From Dipteronia dyeriana (lineage: Eukaryota; Streptophyta; Magnoliopsida; Sapindales; Sapindaceae), in assembly GCA_032871835.1 (NCBI GenBank), contig CM065295.1, positions 67,264,687 to 67,328,686 on the forward strand: DNA of 64,000 nucleotides, read 5' to 3'. The notes below the pieces were generated by a model, which was not told the DNA's origin, searched no databases, and was given only the letters and a program-made list of their open reading frames with translations. Made by a program: the position numbers and the translations under genes. The stretch's first letter is position 1. Each line of letters opens with the position of its first letter. Shown here in pieces: positions 58,376-64,000 of this stretch.

Positions 58376-60907
58376 TGAAAATACAAACACGCTTAAATGC
58401 TCAAGGCTAACCTGGAAGGGGGGGTGAATAGGTTAGACACTTTTTTCTACTCCCTTAGAAACAAACAAAAGTTTGTCCCTCTAGAACGCTTGTATCACAA
58501 TATATATATATATTAATTAAAGAAGATTAATCAATATATAAAACAAGTAAAGTGTGATACAAACAAGCAATTGTAACACATACACAATCTATATTATAGA
58601 AAGGAAGTCAACTTACATAAAGAGTTCTATCCACAATACAAATACTAGAGAGATAGGGATAGAGAAAAGTTAACACAAGATATAACGTGGTAAACCTCCG
58701 AAGAGGAAACATCCACGGGCTAGCAGCCACCGGCAAACAAAATCCACTAGTAGATAAGACAAGTACAATCTCTCAAGTGATCCCTTCATCTAGAAACTAC
58801 CCTCCTATCCTATTCTTGAAGATGTCACCCTAATGCTCAACAATCCGATACCTCACACCTCTTGTCAAGACTTCCTCGCTCACCTTATCTGGATCCTCAC
58901 GACCCAAGGTAAGACTTCTTGCAAAACTATCTGAGTCCTCCCGACTCTAGTCAAGGCTTCCTCGCTCACCTATCCGGATCCTCACGACCCTAAGCATGAC
59001 TTCTTGCTTGACTATCCAAGTCCTCCCGACTCTAGCCAAGACTTCCTTGCTCGACAATCCAAGGTCTCACACCTCTTGCAAAGACTTCTTGCTCAACACC
59101 ATAGGTCTCACACCTATTGTCAAGACTTCTTTCTCACAAGGCATCTAGGTGATCATGAATGCAAAACGTAAACAAGCACGCAACAAAGAATGCTATGATC
59201 AACACATCCTATGGAAAATACTAGACATGAGCATGAATGCACAAATCAAATGTTGTCTAGTCAAACATGCATGTATAATCAATCTAGATCATATAAGATA
59301 TGTTCAACATTAATCACAACCTATATACATGTATAGATCTAAACTTGAATCACAAGATATGTTCAACAAATCACAAGATATGTTCAACAAATCACAAGAT
59401 CAAGTTTAAATCACACAAACCAAAAACATGCTAAAATCATATGACAATGTCAATTAGATTTAAGCTAAAGTTCTAGAGCATATTCCTAATCATAGAAAAC
59501 ACATGAATAGCTCAAAAGAACATAAGCACATGTATTATGTGAGAATTCGGCCAAGAGAGCCTAATACATGTGAGGAACTATTTTTCACAAAATCAATCAA
59601 TCAAAGATTATCAAATAGTCCTAGAATCAAAGCTAGCACAATACAATCTCAAACATGTGAAAACATAGGCAAGATCAAAACCTAACTCAACATGTATGAT
59701 TTCAACTGAAACTCAACCAAGCTTTAAAAGAGTTCAAAACTCAAATCAAAACACTCAAAATATACAAATATATGTTGAAGAAGAAAACCCAAGGAAATTG
59801 ACCAAGTTTTAAAATAAAACTTTGAGAGAAAATCAATACCTTAATTGATTTAGGTGTAGTCCCCTTTTTATGAGTTTAGACTCTAAAAAAAGCAATAAAA
59901 CTCACTCAAACCTTCAGAGAAAGGATGGAGGATGAATAGAAAAACACTCTCAACTTTGAATCACTCAAATCGGAGTTCAAATGAAGAATTTATGACGTTT
60001 GGAAGGTGAGAAAATGTAGAGAGAAAAATTATGCACACTAGTTTGAATTTCTTCTTATAATGAAATGTGAGAGGGAAAGAGTTTATAAAGGAGAGGAAAA
60101 GAAAGGAGCCAAATGAAAAAAATTCCCTCCTTTGATATTGCTTCCTCTGAGATGGCGCGTGGGCATCTCAAGGCAGCAAGGTGTTGCGGCCGAGATGGCC
60201 ACTCGCCATCTCAAGTCAGAATTCGAATCCGTTTATGGATTACAAACCGTAACTCTCACACGGACATGGACATATAAGATACTCAACCCAGAAAATAATA
60301 ATTCGACTCGATATATGAATACGAAGACGATGTATGCAACATGAGTTGAAATTGTAGTATCTTTTGACTTAGAACTTGAAATCAATAGTATGAGTAACCG
60401 AAATGACCGGAACTCAATCAAGAATCATTTAAGACTAAATTCAAGTTCAATATCCATGTTATACAAACATATACACACACAAACACAATTCACACTAGAA
60501 TGCAAACTACATAGAGATAGTCTCCAATCATGCATTTACCAAAACATGTTATTTCCATACCAATGCATGAGCATTCATCTTAAAGTGTGTGAATGTGTTA
60601 TACATGGTGCACAATGATGCAAGGACACATATGAATAAATTGTATGTGTGTGTCTATAATGGTGCACAACGATGCATGGACATATAAGAATGAATTGTGT
60701 ATGTGTGCCTAAGCCTTGTAAGAGAAAAATAAGGTCACCTTTGTAGAGCCAAATTGCATCCTTTCTCTTTGAAGACTTAGATCTTGCTTTGACTTGTTGT
60801 TCATCCTTCTTTGAAGCTTGAATCATCATGAATCTAAACAACTAAATCTTTACAAGTAAACATCATTTTGATATGGAATTAATTCCAACACAAACTAAAA
60901 CCTAACA
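58376..60907 (-). repeat. 5' LTR of the gag-plus-ORF2 element
   Basis: On + TGAAAATACAAACACG ... AAAACCTAACA. It matches 50475-53029 with about 100 bp missing near 60215 (GC-rich block) and a small extra duplication near 60640-60690 (GGTGCACAACGATGCA). Confidence 0.9.
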
Positions 60908-61114
60908 TCCTCATTTTCGATTTTTTCCCTCTTTTCATGACCCTAGGGTTTTGCGTCTTTGTTATTGAATAATTTATTTAAGCCGAAAAGGTACTATTCT
61001 GGTTCATTTTTGATAAGCAAATATTCAACCAGTTTTCTTGCGTAGAGATTCATCTCCATTTTCCGTTGAAGTTTTTCCTGATTTTTTTGCGTTTTATTCT
61101 AAAAGGTTAGTTTT
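60908..61114 (+). promoter_or_regulatory. Leader/promoter of the element 2 antisense gene, downstream part
   Basis: It resumes after the insertion at TCCTCATTTTCG. T-rich leader-like sequence (TTTTCCCTCTTTTCATGACC, TTTTATTCTAAAAGG) precedes the first ATG. The retrotransposon has separated it from 50171-50474. Confidence 0.5.
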
Positions 61115-64000
61115 GATGGATCCTGTTTCACGACAACGCCTTTTCGTTATTGCTTTCGAAGACTTAAGCGTTGATATTTTCAATTAGTCTCTTGCGTTCG
61201 TAGACTGTTGGGGGGAATCCCTCCTGGTGAGCCTCCTTTTTTAGGTGTTGACGTTTTCGAGCTTTACCCTGACATTAGTTTAAGTTCTAGTTCTGAATCA
61301 TCCAGTTCTTAATCTTCTAGTTCTGAATATATCATTTCTGATCACAGGGCTCCTCTTCGATCCAATATGGGAAAACATCAGAGTAAACGTGAGGTCCACA
61401 AACATGTCTTGGGCAGTGTTCAAATCAAGGAATAAACTGTTGATGAGAGGGGTTTTAAAGCGGAGTTTAGAGCATCACGTATCTCCTTTTCCATTGATCT
61501 CCTGAGTGGATTTGATACTGAGCCAAATGTGGTTGGGGAAGATGAGATTGTGAAGTATCGTGCTCGATTTGACCTAGACGACTCGGTTACAATGTCTCCT
61601 GCTGGTGATAGAGCCATATGGAACCCTCCTCCGGGCATGGTGGCGATTTATGGGTCCATGCTCTGCTGTTGTATAACTCTTCCTCTCCAGTTGTTCATTG
61701 CTTGGTTTCTAGCCGAAGCAGGGATCGCTCCAGCCCAACTTACCCCGAATAACTAAAAGATTTTAATGTGGATGTGGCATATGTGGAGCTGGATGAACCT
61801 GTCGCCACCTTCTCCGGATGAAATCAGGCATTTTTATACACTAAGGCAATCTAGTCATACATGAACTTATTTTCTTATGTCCAATCCACCAGATTGATGG
61901 GTCTCTGAGGGGACAAAAGTGAACTAGGGAGTTGAAACCTCTTCTGACGTAAAAAAAAGAGGCTTCATGTTGGGGTTTCCTTCATCGAACAAGCATTGGA
62001 AGAATAATTGGTTCTTTACTGAAGGGAACTTGGGACTTGAGGTTACTCTTGACCGAGGAGAATCAGATGATGCTGAAGGTTCCTCATTTTTTCTGTTCTC
62101 CTGACGCATGGAACAAGAAAAAACTTGACTTTTCTGATGCTGAGCTTACCAGACTTGCTTGGGCCACAGTGTGTACTCTGAAAAAGAAGAGCAAGTCCTA
62201 TCTTTTTAGTAAGAAGAACATTATAGAGCTTGACTTTTTTAGTCAGATTTCAGGCTATCGTAGGCGATGTAAGTATGATTCTTTTTTTGCTTTTATTTCA
62301 CCTCTATATTGTTGTCTGACTTGGATCTCTATATCGGGTTTAATGTATGACTCAGACATCGTCTGCGACGTTCAAGCTTGCCAGGTAAAATTGATTCTTC
62401 AGGCGAGCCAAAAAGAAGCTTCTCGCCAAAGCAAGGAAGGCATTGCTCTGCTTGAATCTGATGAGGAGTCTGATGAGGCTGATGAGAAAATTCCTAAGTA
62501 CGTCCTTGATGAGGTCATTCAACTGACCGTGGGGGAATCTAGCGATCCGAATGGCCCTGCTAAAACTGCCAATGCTCAAAGGTTTCCTGAGGATGAGGGC
62601 GGGTGAGAAGATTGTCTCGGTGAAATGTCTCGGCGTACTCTGGAAAAGAGGAGCAAGTCCTATCTTTTTAGTGAGAAGATGATGATAGAGCTTGACTTTT
62701 TTAGTCAGATTTTAGGCTATTGTAGGCGATGTAAGTATGGTTCTTTTTTGCTTTCATTTCACCTATATATTGTTGTCTGACTTGGTTCTCTTTATCGGGT
62801 TTAGTGTATGATTCGGACATCGTCTGCGACGTTTAAGCTCGCCAGGTGAAATTGATTCAACAGGCGAGTTAAAAAAAAGTTTCTCGCCAAAGCAAGGAAG
62901 GCATTGCTCCACCTGAATCAGATAAGGAGTCTGATGAGGCTGACGAGCAAATTCCTGAGTACGTCCTTGAAGAGGTCATTCAGCAGACCGTGGGGAAATC
63001 TAGCGATCCGAGTGGCCCTGCTAAAACTGCCAATGCCCAAAGGTTTTCTGAGGATAAAGATGTGCCAGAAGATTGTCTCAGTAAAATATTTGGTGTGCCA
63101 AAGTCCCCGACTAATGAGGTTCCTACAGAACAGTTTGCTATCGGGGCTGGAGATGTGGCTAGAAAACCTTCAGATGAACAAGTAAATCCTGATCCTGGCT
63201 TCTTCAAATATTTTCTTGATGTTGATGATCAGGGTGATCCCATGGATGATCTCAACTTCCATCGTACTCGGGCTGAGAAGAGGAAGATGACTGACTCTCC
63301 CACTCATCCTTATAAAGTCCCTCAGGTTGTATCGTTTATCGAATCAAGTGATGATGATACCGAGGTCGGAATTTCCCCAAGCGTTTAAGTTGAAGCGTCT
63401 GAGGGAAGAGCGGAAACTTCAAACCTTAACTGGGATTCTTTTTTTTCTAAGGTTGAAGACGTTGAGGCGAAAGCCTCGGGTGACCCTTATTCCATTCCTC
63501 AGGAAATGATAAGGGGAATGTCTTCTGGTTGGGTCTTCATTGGGGATGACCATTGGAGCCGTTTTAGGAAAGGTTCTCCAAACACTCGTCTTGAAAAAAA
63601 ATTCAATAGTGCCTCTTATGTAAGTCTCTTATCTCAACTGTTATCTTAATGCCTGTTAGATTTTTAACTTAACCTTTCTTGCAGATGGTGGCTGAGTTTG
63701 CTGAGTTGGTTCAGACACAATAACATCAAACCGATCGAATAAGGCGTCTTGAAGCTCAGCTGAAGGAGAGTGAGGATAGTCGTGCTCGGGTTGAAATTGC
63801 TTATCAAAGGGAAGTGAGCTCTGCCCAGGTGTTTGCCGACCACTGTTTGGCTAAGCAAGTGGAGGCTAACGAGAGAGCTTCTTTGGCAGAGGAGAAGGTT
63901 GTGTCATTTCAGAATTTGTTGTCTGCTGCCCAGGAATCGATGCTTAAAGCCAAATAGGAAGCTGAATAGGCCAAGTCGTCTTATTAGCAGAAAATTGAAG
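61115..64000 (+). pseudogene. Antisense gene of Tat-like element 2, runs past the window end
   Basis: From ATG 61112-61114 or nearby (MDPVSRQRLFVIAFEDLS) it runs through a Ser-rich acidic stretch to a Transposase_28-like block (61560-62060): IWNPPPGMVAIYGSMLCCCI, LPLQLFIAWFLAEAGIAPAQ, TLRQSSHT, KKRGFMLGFPSSNKHWKNNW. After the intron at about 62270 (donor GTAAGTATG, acceptor near 62356) comes VCDVQACQVKLILQASQKEA, then an acidic linker that is duplicated in tandem. A further intron (GTAAGTC near 63620, TTGCAG at 63683) precedes the coiled coil (RRLEAQLKESEDSRARVEIA). Many stops occur. Order, introns and text match the gene at 9168-6396. The function is unknown, and the C-terminus lies beyond 64000. 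Confidence 0.75.
62174..63097 (+). repeat. Tandem duplication of about 462 bp spanning exon-intron-exon
   Basis: Unit 1 is 62174-62635 and unit 2 is 62636-about 63097. Both start TACTCTG.AAAAGA.GAGCAAG and contain CCTATCTTTTTAGT.AGAAGA, the GTAAGTATG donor, the intron, ATCGTCTGCGACGTT, and an acidic exon ending AGATTGTCTC. The units differ by many point changes. Confidence 0.88.

Larger units (their letters stand above)
50475..60907 (-). mobile_element. Gag-plus-ORF2 Sirevirus derivative, complete, pol-less
   Basis: 10.4 kb with LTRs of about 2.55 kb. On - the order is 5' LTR (60907-58376), initiator tRNA-Met site, gag, 1.7 kb non-coding, an extra ORF, polypurine tract, 3' LTR (53029-50475). 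No protease, integrase or RT motif is present. Flanks TCCAC (50470-50474) and TCCTC (60908-60912) make a one-mismatch 5-bp TSD. It lies inside Tat-like element 2, upstream of that element's antisense gene. Confidence 0.9.

Overview
The window is plant nuclear DNA: AT-rich, intron-containing, and built almost wholly of transposable elements (TEs) nested in one another. The only recognisable host gene is exon 2 of a UDP-glycosyltransferase. The UGT, the plant-type Sirevirus, Athila and Tat-like retrotransposons, and the Mutator, hAT and PIF/Harbinger elements all point to an angiosperm, probably a eudicot. The species cannot be told from the sequence.

Layout. 1-2120: AT-rich DNA with a small hAT-like repeat. 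2121-10965: Ty3/gypsy element (Tat-like, here 'element 1') with matching LTRs, a broken gag-protease region on +, no reverse transcriptase, and a multi-exon gene on the antisense strand. 11300-12192: UGT exon 2, fully open. 13746-20598: a Mutator-like element (MULE) of MuDR layout, with a Ulp1-type protease gene (+) converging on a transposase gene (-), terminal inverted repeats, a target-site duplication (TSD), and two arrays of about 21-bp repeats inside. 21014-23700: a foldback MITE, a hAT element made of CCCCAT/GGGGAT sequence, two related hairpin MITEs inside (TA)n, and microsatellites. 23770-26110: a decayed Copia on -. 26292-33374: a Sirevirus-type LTR split by a PIF/Harbinger transposon (26766-32444), followed head-to-head by a second such LTR (33375-35660).

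35830-47000: an Athila-like gypsy fragment whose LTR is split by a complete gag-only Sirevirus derivative (36345-42683, TSD GATTA) and whose interior is split by a partial one (44308-about 46640). 48090-49332: Copia reverse transcriptase/RNase H on -, interrupted at 49333 by a second Tat-like element ('element 2', on -). Element 2 is itself interrupted by a third gag-only Sirevirus derivative (50475-60907) that carries an extra ORF. Its antisense gene resumes on + at 61115 and runs off the window.

How the parts relate. The two Tat-like elements carry homologous antisense genes beside the polypurine tract and 3' LTR, with introns at matching places. The three Sirevirus derivatives lack pol and would need integrase and reverse transcriptase supplied by other elements. 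The MULE transposase and protease are both damaged. Most TE genes have stops or frameshifts, so the window records past insertions more than current activity. The UGT exon is open, so its gene either tolerates a giant TE-filled intron or was beheaded recently.
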